NCBI RefSeq assembly: GCF_014472395.1
Contig: NZ_JACSZW010000006.1
Span: 248,001-312,000 of the forward strand
Direction: 5' to 3'
Length of the DNA: 64,000 bases
From: Pedobacter sp. N36a
GTDB lineage: Bacteria; Bacteroidota; Bacteroidia; Sphingobacteriales; Sphingobacteriaceae
Below, in pieces: positions 8,691 through 18,253 of the stretch. Made by a program: the position numbers and the translations under genes. The first letter of the stretch is position 1; each line of letters starts with the position of its first letter. The notes below the pieces were generated by a model. That model saw only the letters and a program-made list of their open reading frames with translations, made no database searches and was not told the origin of the DNA.

Positions 8691-9788
8691 ATGAGTCCTT
8701 CAGAGCAGCCATCCACACGTAAGATTATTCATATTGATATGGATTCCTTTTATGCTTCAGTAGAGCAAAGGGATGATCCTACGCTGGACGGTAAGGCTGT
8801 TGCTGTTGGCGGATCCCCTGATGGGCGGGGTGGAGTGGTGGCTACCGCTAATTATGAAGCCAGAAGGTTTGGAGTGCATTCTGCGATGGCTTCTAAAAAA
8901 GCACAGCGCTTATGCCCGCATTTGATTTTTCTTTATCCCAGATTTGCCGTCTATAAAGAGATCTCTCAGCAAATTCGGGAAATATTTAGCCGATATACAG
9001 ATTTGATTGAGCCCTTATCACTTGATGAAGCATATTTAGATGTAACCGAAGATAAGTTAGGAATTGGGTCGGCCATTGACATTGCGAAAGAAATTAAGGC
9101 AGCTATAAAAGCGGAATTGAATTTAACGGCTTCCGCTGGTGTGTCTATCAACAAGTTTGTGGCCAAAGTAGCTTCCAATATGAATAAGCCAGATGGACTG
9201 ACTTTCATTGGTCCATCAAAAGTAGAGCGTTTTATTGCATCATTACCAGTGGAAAAGTTTCATGGTGTAGGCAAGGTGACCGCGGAGAAAATGAAGATCC
9301 GGGGTTTACATAAAGGGGGCGACTTAAAAAAACTAACTGAAGCAGAGCTGGTTTATCTGTTTGGTAAGAGTGGTCATTTCTTTTACAAGATCGTTCGTGG
9401 AATTGACCATCGTAAAGTAGAGCCAAATCAGGAAACAAAATCTATCGGTGCAGAAGATACTTTTTCTTATGACCTTGTTGAAATGGAAGAAATGAATCTG
9501 GAATTAGCACGTATTTCTGCCATCGTATTTAAGAGAATGAGCCTTTATCAATTGTTTGGCAGGACATTAACGATCAAAATTAAGTTCAGTGACTTTAAGC
9601 AAATTACCAGAAGCCGGTCATTTCCAGCAGCGCTTACTGAATTGGCAAAGATCGTAGAAGTTGCTCAGTCTTTATTGGAGGCCGCGGAATTGGAGGGTGG
9701 GGAAATAAGGTTGCTAGGTGTGTCCATCTCGAATTTTAAAAGCAACAAAGATCAAGGAGAGTGGTATCAACCCAGACTTTTCCCTTAA
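8691..9788 (+). CDS. dinB: DNA polymerase IV (Y-family translesion polymerase)
   Basis: A 365-residue DinB-type polymerase. Palm-domain metal ligands are D16 in IIHIDMDSFYASVE and D112/E113 in SLDEAYLDVTED. The helix-hairpin-helix thumb includes FHGVGKVTAEKMKIRGL, and the little-finger domain starts near SIGAEDTFSYDL. The C-terminus is QPRLFP. The pentapeptide QPRLF (360-364) fits the QxxLF clamp-binding pattern, so the polymerase should bind the beta sliding clamp. Length and domain order are complete. It copies past DNA lesions at low fidelity. No LexA-type operator is obvious upstream. The gene follows the histone-like gene by about 100 bases, after a terminator, so it is probably transcribed separately. 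Confidence 0.95.
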   Translation: MSPSEQPSTRKIIHIDMDSFYASVEQRDDPTLDGKAVAVGGSPDGRGGVVATANYEARRFGVHSAMASKKAQRLCPHLIFLYPRFAVYKEISQQIREIFSRYTDLIEPLSLDEAYLDVTEDKLGIGSAIDIAKEIKAAIKAELNLTASAGVSINKFVAKVASNMNKPDGLTFIGPSKVERFIASLPVEKFHGVGKVTAEKMKIRGLHKGGDLKKLTEAELVYLFGKSGHFFYKIVRGIDHRKVEPNQETKSIGAEDTFSYDLVEMEEMNLELARISAIVFKRMSLYQLFGRTLTIKIKFSDFKQITRSRSFPAALTELAKIVEVAQSLLEAAELEGGEIRLLGVSISNFKSNKDQGEWYQPRLFP

Positions 9789-9927
9789 TTCCCAATAGGG
9801 GCTGATATGTTATAGGGTAAATAATATTTCCTATGGGTTAGGGCATGTTAAATATACAGCTGAACAAGGTTTGAATTTACGTTATTTATGTAAATTGATC
9901 TAGCAAGCAATTGTAAACTATAGCCTT

Positions 9928-11927
9928 ATGGAATCCTTGTCAAATTTTTTTGATCCTGATTTACCTCAGCCTGGCCTGACTTTTCTGAATAAATTATTTG
10001 AATTCCAACAAGCTTTTTATTCCAGTGATGCTAAAATTCAAGTATTGGAATCATTGCTTCAAGAATTATGTATCGCAACACAAAGCCTGTCTGCCGGACT
10101 GATTGACAGGGATAATGTAAGCACCATTGAGATAAATGGCGATCTATTAGACCTTAGCATCATTCATGATGTTTTAAAAAGCGATTATAATGCTATTCCT
10201 TTTAATTTTGAAGCAAAAAAATTAATGGATATAAACTCCCGGTTTGCTCAGTCGGACAGGATTCAGGAATCGAGAGGCGATTGTATCTGGTTAGAAATAC
10301 GAATACTTATACCTGGACAGATTATTATAAGGTCAGACCAGCCTTAGCTATTTTGAATGGAATGCTCATCAATTTTCATGCAGCAGCGGAAATTACCAGG
10401 CAGCACCGACAGGTCCTCCATTTACAATTACTCATTGCATCACTGGACGATATTATCATTGAGTTGGATGAAAATGTCGTGATAAAAAAGGTTGAGGCAA
10501 AAGACGTCGGTAAACTGTTTATGCCACCAGCGTTTTTTTATTGATAAAACAATGGTAGAGGTCATGGGCGCTTTTGCTAATATTTTGTTGGAAAGCATAG
10601 AGAAACTGTTATTAACCGGTGAACGGCAGGAATGTATCTATCCAGATTTTAATCCAGAGAAAAAAGCATGGTATAGTGCGAAATTTCAGAAGATTGATCC
10701 AGTGTCCGTAGGAGAGAAGGTTTGGTTGATCTGTGTGATAGAAGATGTTACGACTAAAAAAATGATGAGTGATCAGCTGCAGCATCAAACGTTAGAACTG
10801 ATTGCTGCAAAAAATCTTGCGGAGCAGGTGGCGCGAAAAAGAACGGAGATTTTCTCCATAATGAGTCATGGAATTCGCACACCTTTGAATGGAATTATAG
10901 GAATTTGTAATCTCTTACACTAGGGGACTTATACTGATTCACATATCAGAGAATATATAGATCATCTGAACTTCTCTTCTAATCATCTATTGAATTTAGT
11001 GAATGATATTTTGGATCTGGAAAAGATTGAAAATAAGAAAATGGAGCTGCTAGAAAACGAAGTTAGACTGGTTACTTTTGTTAGAAATATTCAAAAACAG
11101 TTTCAATCTTTGGCTAAGAATAAAGGTTTAGACCTTAGGTATTATCACGATGAGCATATCCTGGAATTGGGGAATGTAGATGACTTGAAGTTAGGTAGGA
11201 TCCTGAACAACCTGATTGGGAATGCGATTAAGTTTACAGATGCTGGTCATGTTTCCATTTATTTAACCATGGTAAAACTGAGTGATGAAGAGGTGAGGTT
11301 GTGTTTCAAAATTGAAGATACCGGTATTCCTGAACACCTGCACAGTCTGGTTTTTGATAAGTTCCATCAAGTGCAGCAAGCGACTTATCGGCAGCAGCAA
11401 GGTACTGGATTGGGCTTGAGCATTACGAAGGGCTTGGTCGATTTATTCAAGAGTAAAATCATTTTAAAAAGTAAAATAGAAGGAGGTACTAGTTTTGAGT
11501 TTTTAATTGACTTTAAAATGGTTAATTCTTTACAAGGTGATGTTAATCAGAGGTTTAACTCAATAAAGTGCAGGTTTTTTCTGAGTTGAGGTTGTTGGTA
11601 GTGGATGATAATCCAGTGAATCTATTGGTTGCGAAACGTCAGTTCAGTTGTTTTGGACTCAATGCTGAGCAGGCTGATAATGGGATTACCGCGTTGGAAA
11701 TTTTAAAAGAAAGGGCATTTGATGTCATTTTAATTGATCTGCACATGCCTGGAATGGATGGTTACCAATTAGCGAATATGGTTCAGGTATTATATCCAGA
11801 AATCAAGGTGATTATTTTTACTGCAGACATTCTGGAAGAAGTTAGGAAAAGGTTAAGGGATATGGGGATCAAATATGTTTTGTCAAAACCTTTCAATCCA
11901 GAGGAGATGCACCAGTTGTTACTATAA
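9928..11927 (+). pseudogene. Broken hybrid sensor histidine kinase/response regulator
   Basis: Read across frames, this is one protein: an N-terminal region of unknown type, a PAS-like domain (LLIASLDDIIIELDE to VIEDVTTKK), a HisKA H-box (MSHGIRTPLNGI), an HATPase (N-box LNNLIGNAIKFTD, G2 box GTGLGLSI), and a receiver domain with D in ILIDLHMPGMDG. The lesions are: a loss of one base (or gain of two) near 10265-10280; one extra T in the T7 run at 10533-10539; a TAG stop at 10921-10923, possibly from CAG; and one missing T in the T6 run at 11575-11580. In addition, the H-box glutamate is glycine, and the G1 box reads DTGIP where DTGIGIP is usual. The receiver domain alone (from about 11568) is intact and could in theory be expressed from its GTG. 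Homopolymer errors could explain two of the shifts but not the substitutions. Confidence 0.88.
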
Positions 11928-12072
11928 GTGGTCAGTATTGATGATTAATTCTTGAACATCCTGACAAATCACTTAATATTTTGTAAAAATTTCGGAAAAC
12001 ATATTGGTTTGAAGTGTTTCTTTTTGTCTGATGTCTAAGTGTTTATTTAGATGTTAATTGTGAAATGGAATT

Positions 12073-12104
12073 CGATAGCAGCTGCCATACAGTAGCTGCT
12101 ATCG
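12073..12104 (-). terminator. Perfect 11-bp hairpin just after the NRPS-like gene
   Basis: CGATAGCAGCT and AGCTGCTATCG form an 11-bp perfect stem with a 10-base loop, starting 6 bases after the stop of the minus-strand NRPS-like gene. No U-tract follows, so it may act as an mRNA 3'-end stabiliser rather than a classical terminator. Confidence 0.55.
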
Positions 12105-12109
12105 GAATT

Positions 12110-15100
12110 TCAACTTAATCGGACTGGACTTCCTGTCCAGGCTGTTCCATTGGCTAGCTTTTCACCTTTCATTACCAATGAAAGTGGTTCCAGTTTTACA
12201 TCATCTCCAATCTCACTATCATATAGAATGATCGATCTGGAGCCGATACTACACCTTGCGCCAATTTTTACAGAGCCAATTTTCATCACCCTATCTTCAA
12301 AAAGGTGGGTTTGTGGCCCGCAATCTTCATTTAAGGCTGTGTCATCGCCGATGCTCACCATATCATGTTCCGTGATATCGGTGGTATTTAACCAAACTCT
12401 TTTCCCGATTTTTACGCCGAAAAGAGTAAGTATCATAGGTAGGAATGGTGTGCCTTTCATGAATTCCAGTAAAAAGGGTACGGCTAGCGCTTCGTAGGTG
12501 GTGGTATTTGCTTCACTGCGCCACACTTTATGGGTCCACATTGGATGCTGTTCTGCTTTGAACTTGCCAATAGTAATCCATTTGAGCGCAAGGGTAATCA
12601 ATAGTGCAGGGCCTCCCATATAGAAGAGGTAATAAAATGGAACTTTTGGTGCTTCTTTTAAAATTTGCCAAAGTGTTCTATCTTTCACTAAATCGTGGCA
12701 ATACGCAATAAATAAAACACTGCAGCAAATGATCACGGTTTCTGGCAGGATAATCCTTATCCCTTCAATAATATGACGTGCTGTTTTCCTACCCCAAGTT
12801 GGATTGGTAGTTAATTTTGCAGGGAAATTTCCGCTGTCTTGTCTTTTCGGTAGTGCGATGGCGGGAGAGCCGAACCAATCTTTTGAATTAGATTGCTGTA
12901 GCTGATCTGCAGTTGGTGGTGTGGACAATACGCCAATTAGCATGTCATCTCCCAACTCATAACCTTGTGGAATTAAGGCGCTGTTTCCTACAAAGCTTCT
13001 GTTGCCAATACGTGTGTGGTCGAGGATCAGTTGCTGGCCACGAATGTCTTCTTCGCCAAGCGTAACTGCGTCAGCAATAAAGGATTCGTCTCCAATTTCT
13101 AGCATCGTGTGGGTTACATTACTGGCGGTAGAAATCTCTGTATTTTTTCCGATTTTAGCGCCCAGCATCCTGAAAAATGACGATATATACACCGTGGCAT
13201 ACATAGGATGCAGTACAATCAGTGAGGTAGAGATCAACTGATCTGACAGCCATTTTCTGACGTAGATCCATCCATAAATCGGATAGGTTCCAGGTTTCAT
13301 CTTGTACAGTAATAGCCTGGATAATAGCACGGTTTCCAGGGCATACAGCACCAGGTAAACCACTGTGAGTAATGGAATATGTATGAAATAGTTGAAGTTA
13401 TAGTCGGGGGCCATATTGTCCAGATAACTTAACATTTCGATGACCGGTAATAGAGGCAGCAGAATGACAATAGGGAAGAGGATCAGTAAAATGGTATAAA
13501 GTAAGCCGAAACATTTTCTTTTGAACCCAGATACGATCAAAGGCTGAGGAAGTTCTTCCGGCAATTTTTTATTGATCGGTTCAGCAGGGCTGCCTTTCCA
13601 GACTTCTCCTATTTTGATGTGTTGACCAACCTGTAAATGGCTCAGGTCCTGCAATTCTCCCCATTCATCGATAGTGGTGGCTCCAGAAATTACCGCGCCA
13701 CTACCAATATAGGCATGGTCGGCAATTTTGATCTTTCTTAATTTAAGGAGGCCATTTTCTACAATTACATTGTTGAGGACCACGCCAGAGCTGATACTGA
13801 CGTCGCTGCCTATTTCCAATAAGTCTTCCATACCTACGGTAATAGCGCTGATCTGTGAATCCGGAGCCATCTTCATCCCCATCATCCTTAAATAAAAAGG
13901 ATAAAGCGGAGTGCCATTCATAAATTGAAGAGGGACCAGGCGTTGCATGGATTTGATCAGCCAGTATCGGAAATAATAGGCGCCCCATAGCGGATAGTCG
14001 CCTTCTTTTGTTTTCCCAAGCAGTAGCCATTTCATCACAATACTCAACAATGAGAATAATGGGGCAATGAAGCAAAATAGTACCAGTGCGGTAATAATAG
14101 CCCAAAAGGTATCTCCTTTATCGGTTTCACTTTTTGCCAGCTGGTAGTAGTAACCCAGGTAAGGAACAAAAATCTGAGCAGCAAAAAGACCATAAATGAC
14201 CAGTAATGAAAATCCTTGAGCGATGCCGCAGATCCAATAGCGTAAGGATGAGATCTTATGAAAAGGCTCCTGCGCTTTAGGGGTATTTAGTTTTTCTTTT
14301 TCCGCGGCTATGGTCCAGGTTTGGATCAGTTTGCTGATTGGACGATTGGTGTAAATATCTTTTAATGAGGCTTGTGGGATGTTGGCTTCTTTTCTCAACC
14401 AGGAAGAAAAGGACGCGGCCAGTAAAGAATGGCCACCTAAATCCATGAAAAAGTCGTTTTCAGTACTTATGGTTCTTCCGGGGAAAAGATGCTTTAATCC
14501 CGCTATGACTCTTGTTTCTATATCATCATCAGGATGAAGGATGATTTCTTCTTCTGGCTTAATTTCCAGTAAAACCTGAGGTACTGGTAATTCTTTTCTA
14601 TTGATTTTTCCGCTTGGAAGGCGGGGCATTTTATCCATCACTACGAGTACCAGAGGTACCATATATGGCGGTAAAACCTTTGTCAGTTCCATTCTGGCCT
14701 GATGGTCATCAAATGAAGCATTTGATTTTAGGGTCACATATCCGATCAACTGATCTTGCTGGTTAGCATCTTTTTTAAGGGCTACAGCAGCTGCGGAAAC
14801 CATTTCCAGTTCATTTAGTTTCACTTCAATTTCGCCAAGTTCTATGCGGTATCCGCGAAGCTTTACCTGATCATCCAGGCGACCGCGAAAATCGACACTA
14901 CCATCGCTATGCATGATTACTGCATCACCACTCAGGTAAATTCGGTCTCCGGGAAGCTCTTGCAAGGAATCAGGTTTGCTCAGAAACTTCTCGGCAGTCA
15001 GGTCCGGACGGTTCACATATCCATCACAAACTCCGGGGCCGGAAATGATCAATTGTCCTTGTTCACCGAAGGGTAAAAATTCAAATTGGTCATTGACTAC

Positions 15101-16087
15101 GGCAAGGTTGTAATTGGGTAATGGGTTGCCAATGGTAATCGGATCTCCGGGTCTAAGGGGGATCATGGTGGAGGTAACGGTGGTTTCCGTTGGCCCGTAA
15201 CTGTTGAAAAATATGTTATAGCCGGGCTTGCTCCAGCGGTTCAGCACCTGACTGGTACATGCTTCTCCACCTGCATTAATGAGGCGAAGTGAGGGGATGT
15301 CGTCGTCTATGACTGCCAGAAGGCTAGGTACGGCATGAAGAATTGTGATCTTTTGTGTTCTAAAAATATCGCTGAGTTCATCAATAGATTTAGCTGTTGT
15401 GGCATCAGCAACCCAAATTGTTGCTCCTGCGGCTAAACTGATCCAGGTTTCTTCGCACCACATGTCGAATGAGACAGAGAAACCTTGATATACACGGTCT
15501 TCTGGTAGGATCTGAAGTACACTCTGTTCAGAGCGGATCAGGTGACAGATCTGACGGTGACTGATGGGGATTCCTTTGGGCTTTCCTGTACTTCCGGATG
15601 TATATAATACATAGGCACGGTCGTCCGGCATTGCGGATATTTGATAGCTGCTGGCCGTTGCGTTGAAATCAGGACAAGCTGGAATGCGAAATACAGGGCA
15701 GGATCCTTCATCCAGTGTATCGCTGAAACAAGCGGATGCGCCAACTTCCTGCATGACGGTATGCACACGATCCGCAGGCATTTCTCTGTCGAGCGGTACA
15801 TAGGCGGCGCCAGATTTTGCTATGCCTAAAATAGCAACCGGTAATTCCATGCTTCTTGGCCACCATAAGCCTACACTATGGCCTCTGCTAATCCCTTTTT
15901 CGTTTAGAAAAACGGCGATTGCATCACTCCAAATGTCTAGCTGCTGGTAGGTTAAAGATTGCTCGTTAAAAATGAATGCTATTTTATGTTGCTGAGCGGC
16001 AACGGCAGTTCTAATGATGTCTCCGATAGTCTCGTCTCTAGTGAATTCGGGACGTATATTGCCGATAACAATGCTTTTTGAATTCAT
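12110..16087 (-). CDS. Pls/PosA-type single-module NRPS (poly-amino-acid synthetase-like)
   Basis: A 1325-residue protein. The start is set at ATG 16087, two codons after a GTG. Residues about 1-505 are an adenylation domain: A3 YTSGSTGKPKG (162-172), SFDMWCEE near 207 with the aspartate that holds the amino-acid alpha-amino group, YGPTETT (297-303), and the A10 lysine in LPSGKINRK. A carrier domain follows with DLGGHSL (phosphopantetheine serine near 554). The rest is a threefold repeat. Each unit has two membrane segments (about 617-688, 861-928, 1112-1172), a YPLWG-like block (698, 935, 1181), a left-handed beta-helix-like stretch, and an end motif WKGSP, WFGSP or WTGSP (830, 1071, 1317). 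This is the A-T-(TM-TM-C)x3 order of epsilon-poly-lysine synthetase (TIGR02353 C-terminal region). There is no condensation or thioesterase domain. The likely role is iterative polymerisation of an amino acid at the membrane; the amino acid is unknown. Confidence 0.88.
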   Translation of the reverse strand: MNSKSIVIGNIRPEFTRDETIGDIIRTAVAAQQHKIAFIFNEQSLTYQQLDIWSDAIAVFLNEKGISRGHSVGLWWPRSMELPVAILGIAKSGAAYVPLDREMPADRVHTVMQEVGASACFSDTLDEGSCPVFRIPACPDFNATASSYQISAMPDDRAYVLYTSGSTGKPKGIPISHRQICHLIRSEQSVLQILPEDRVYQGFSVSFDMWCEETWISLAAGATIWVADATTAKSIDELSDIFRTQKITILHAVPSLLAVIDDDIPSLRLINAGGEACTSQVLNRWSKPGYNIFFNSYGPTETTVTSTMIPLRPGDPITIGNPLPNYNLAVVNDQFEFLPFGEQGQLIISGPGVCDGYVNRPDLTAEKFLSKPDSLQELPGDRIYLSGDAVIMHSDGSVDFRGRLDDQVKLRGYRIELGEIEVKLNELEMVSAAAVALKKDANQQDQLIGYVTLKSNASFDDHQARMELTKVLPPYMVPLVLVVMDKMPRLPSGKINRKELPVPQVLLEIKPEEEIILHPDDDIETRVIAGLKHLFPGRTISTENDFFMDLGGHSLLAASFSSWLRKEANIPQASLKDIYTNRPISKLIQTWTIAAEKEKLNTPKAQEPFHKISSLRYWICGIAQGFSLLVIYGLFAAQIFVPYLGYYYQLAKSETDKGDTFWAIITALVLFCFIAPLFSLLSIVMKWLLLGKTKEGDYPLWGAYYFRYWLIKSMQRLVPLQFMNGTPLYPFYLRMMGMKMAPDSQISAITVGMEDLLEIGSDVSISSGVVLNNVIVENGLLKLRKIKIADHAYIGSGAVISGATTIDEWGELQDLSHLQVGQHIKIGEVWKGSPAEPINKKLPEELPQPLIVSGFKRKCFGLLYTILLILFPIVILLPLLPVIEMLSYLDNMAPDYNFNYFIHIPLLTVVYLVLYALETVLLSRLLLYKMKPGTYPIYGWIYVRKWLSDQLISTSLIVLHPMYATVYISSFFRMLGAKIGKNTEISTASNVTHTMLEIGDESFIADAVTLGEEDIRGQQLILDHTRIGNRSFVGNSALIPQGYELGDDMLIGVLSTPPTADQLQQSNSKDWFGSPAIALPKRQDSGNFPAKLTTNPTWGRKTARHIIEGIRIILPETVIICCSVLFIAYCHDLVKDRTLWQILKEAPKVPFYYLFYMGGPALLITLALKWITIGKFKAEQHPMWTHKVWRSEANTTTYEALAVPFLLEFMKGTPFLPMILTLFGVKIGKRVWLNTTDITEHDMVSIGDDTALNEDCGPQTHLFEDRVMKIGSVKIGARCSIGSRSIILYDSEIGDDVKLEPLSLVMKGEKLANGTAWTGSPVRLS

Positions 16088-16146
16088 GAGCACGCTGAAA
16101 TTTAGTTAACCGAAATAACCGAAATTTTTTGATAAAACCATTAAAA

Positions 16147-16184
16147 ACAAAAAAGACATTCATCAAAAGATGAATGCCTTTTTT
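16147..16184 (-). terminator. Terminator between acyl-CoA dehydrogenase-like and NRPS-like genes
   Basis: An 8-bp perfect stem CATTCATC/GATGAATG with AAAA loop, extended by A-U pairs with one mismatch, and flanked by A- and T-tracts. It ends transcription of the gene at 16205-17704 and suggests that the NRPS-like gene has its own promoter in the 60 bases that follow. Confidence 0.82.
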
Positions 16185-16204
16185 ATACCTGAGGATTGAT
16201 TTAC

Positions 16205-17704
16205 CTAAGCGAAATCTAACCAAGAGCTGCCGTTCGAATAATCATCGATTGCAGTTACATTATTTTCGTATTGAAGCGAAGCAATTAATGCGGAAACTTC
16301 CTGTTTAACCATCGTTATGCAGTTTTGAACCAGGTCTTTTCTATATCCTTTTTCTTCCAATTTCAGTACATATCCTACACAGATTACTCTGGCTAATATT
16401 TTACCAAGGTCAACCATTTTACGCTGAGAAAGATTTTCCGATAGTTGGAAAGACAATTCCTTTTTAAAATAGGCAACTGGTTGAGCAGTGATTTTAAATT
16501 CAGCAAGGAAATCAAAAAGGTTGGATTGTTTTTGTTTCTTCATGGAACGGGTAATCATATCTGCAGTTTGATTGTACAGCATTTCATTTGATCCTTCAAA
16601 AATCTGGAAAGGTCTGCTATCCATGATACCACGACCACCAATATGGCTGGTTCTGTAGCCTTTTGCACCTGAAAGCTGAACTAATAACTGTGCAGATTCC
16701 TGCATTAAATCGGTTACAACGGCTTTCATTGTGTTGGCTTCCAGACCTTCCATTGCGAGATTGTGCTCAATACCACTGATCTCACTACTGTGCGCACACA
16801 TCGCAGAACAGATCGTATAAGCGGATTGAATTCTGGAAAGTTGGAATTGAACATTGTCGATCGCCATTAGATTACCAGTGCCCACGATCCGGGTACGACA
16901 GTGTTGCATAGCTTCGTCTAACATTCTCTTGATGAATCCCATACCCATTCCAGGAAATTGCATTCTGCTTCTATGAAGAATATCCAGCATCATTTTGATA
17001 CCAGTAGTTTCCGGTTTTAATCTGAAATTCTGAGGAACTACCAGGTCCAGTTGATTTAATCCGTAAGGGATCATGTATAAACCTGGATTATCGTAAATCT
17101 CTTCTACTACAATTTGCTGTTTCGGTTTAGTAATATCACAAAGGAAGAAGTCAATATCTCTGCCTAAATCACCATTTTCATTTGCATTTCTTGCAGCGAT
17201 GATCCAGTAATCGGCCATGCCGGTAAGACCTTGCCAATGTTTAGTTCCTTTGATCTGGTAGCCTTCTGGAACAACTTTACTGGTTGTTTTCATGTTTAGG
17301 GCATCACTGCCGTAATCAGGCTCAGTGATCATCAGACCACCCATATTTCCTTTTTCCAAGAAGTTATCGAAGATGCCTTTTTTAACGGATTCATCTGCGT
17401 ATTTTGAAACGGGCTCCAGGAAAAGTGCGATATTAATTCCAAAAGTTAAGGATAGGGGGAGTGATTCATAAGAAGCCGCGGCTAAAACGCCAAGGCATTC
17501 TTTAACGATACTTCCACGTCCACCATATTCGGTAGGAATTGCTACGGAAAGCGGTTTTTGGTCCATAATTCCTTTAAGGATTTCTGGAGGTAAGCCTCTT
17601 TCCAGGCTCAGTTGATCAATGTCGGCCTGCACATGAAATAAGTGTTTCAATGTTTGCTCGAAGTCTCTGATGTAATCAGAAAACTTGATGTCGGTTAATG
17701 TCAT
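16205..17704 (-). CDS. Acyl-CoA dehydrogenase family flavoprotein
   Basis: A 499-residue protein with the acyl-CoA dehydrogenase fold. The N-terminal helical part has IPTEYGGRGSIVKECLGVLA; the beta domain has MITEPDYGSDALNMKTTSKVV and GTKHWQGLTGMADYWI; the C-terminal helical domain has LSGAKGYRTSHIGGRGIMDSRPFQIFEGSNEM. The glutamate in FEGSNEM is at the place of the catalytic base of the family. It is longer than the usual 380-400 residues, with about 90 extra residues at the C-terminus. It lies directly upstream of the NRPS-like gene on the same strand but a terminator separates them. It could tailor an acyl or aminoacyl group for that pathway, or be an unrelated catabolic enzyme. The substrate is not evident. 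Confidence 0.85.
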   Translation of the reverse strand: MTLTDIKFSDYIRDFEQTLKHLFHVQADIDQLSLERGLPPEILKGIMDQKPLSVAIPTEYGGRGSIVKECLGVLAAASYESLPLSLTFGINIALFLEPVSKYADESVKKGIFDNFLEKGNMGGLMITEPDYGSDALNMKTTSKVVPEGYQIKGTKHWQGLTGMADYWIIAARNANENGDLGRDIDFFLCDITKPKQQIVVEEIYDNPGLYMIPYGLNQLDLVVPQNFRLKPETTGIKMMLDILHRSRMQFPGMGMGFIKRMLDEAMQHCRTRIVGTGNLMAIDNVQFQLSRIQSAYTICSAMCAHSSEISGIEHNLAMEGLEANTMKAVVTDLMQESAQLLVQLSGAKGYRTSHIGGRGIMDSRPFQIFEGSNEMLYNQTADMITRSMKKQKQSNLFDFLAEFKITAQPVAYFKKELSFQLSENLSQRKMVDLGKILARVICVGYVLKLEEKGYRKDLVQNCITMVKQEVSALIASLQYENNVTAIDDYSNGSSWLDFA

Positions 17705-18253
17705 ATATAGAATACAAATATTTTAAAAAGATCGTTAAGCAAATAAGTGAATATTTATCTAGAATCTTTATAAATAATAAACAATTTTTGCTGAACATCG
17801 AATTCAAAATAATGACAATCCCGCGAACTATAAAATGATCGTGGTCACATCAGCTTGATTTATCATGGATGCGAAGGTCCCTATTCCCTCTTACACAGCT
17901 GTTTAATCTAATCTTAGCAGGAATAAAAACGAAATTTCGTTCCATTGTGCTCAGGATAGTACCGAAATATACGGTTTATGCGTATTTAATAGGTTAAAAA
18001 TAAAAAAAAATACCAGAACTGGCGCATGGATTAGAGGAGATTGGCTATTGTGGATGAAAAATATTTAGGTATAATTTAAGTTTTTTATCTATTATGAGTA
18101 ACAAATGGATTTAAAAGACTAAGGTGTTAATTGGAGGTTATTCGTTAATTTATGATTTTTTTCTTTTGAAAAACTAACTAATCCGGATGTTCTGTAATGT
18201 TTAAATAAGCACATATTTGAGTTTTCCGTAGCTTTATCGAACAATTATTGACT
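17705..18253. other. Divergent intergenic region, no gene seen
   Basis: About 550 AT-rich bases between a minus-strand and a plus-strand gene. No open frame of useful length, no tRNA and no strong hairpin was found. It presumably holds the promoters of both flanking genes, but no convincing TTTG/TAnnTTTG pair could be placed. Confidence 0.4.

Noticed and set aside
13743..14105. 120-codon minus-strand frame within the NRPS-like gene
   Set aside because: It is a different frame of the same strand, with no family match and with low-complexity runs typical of frame shadows.
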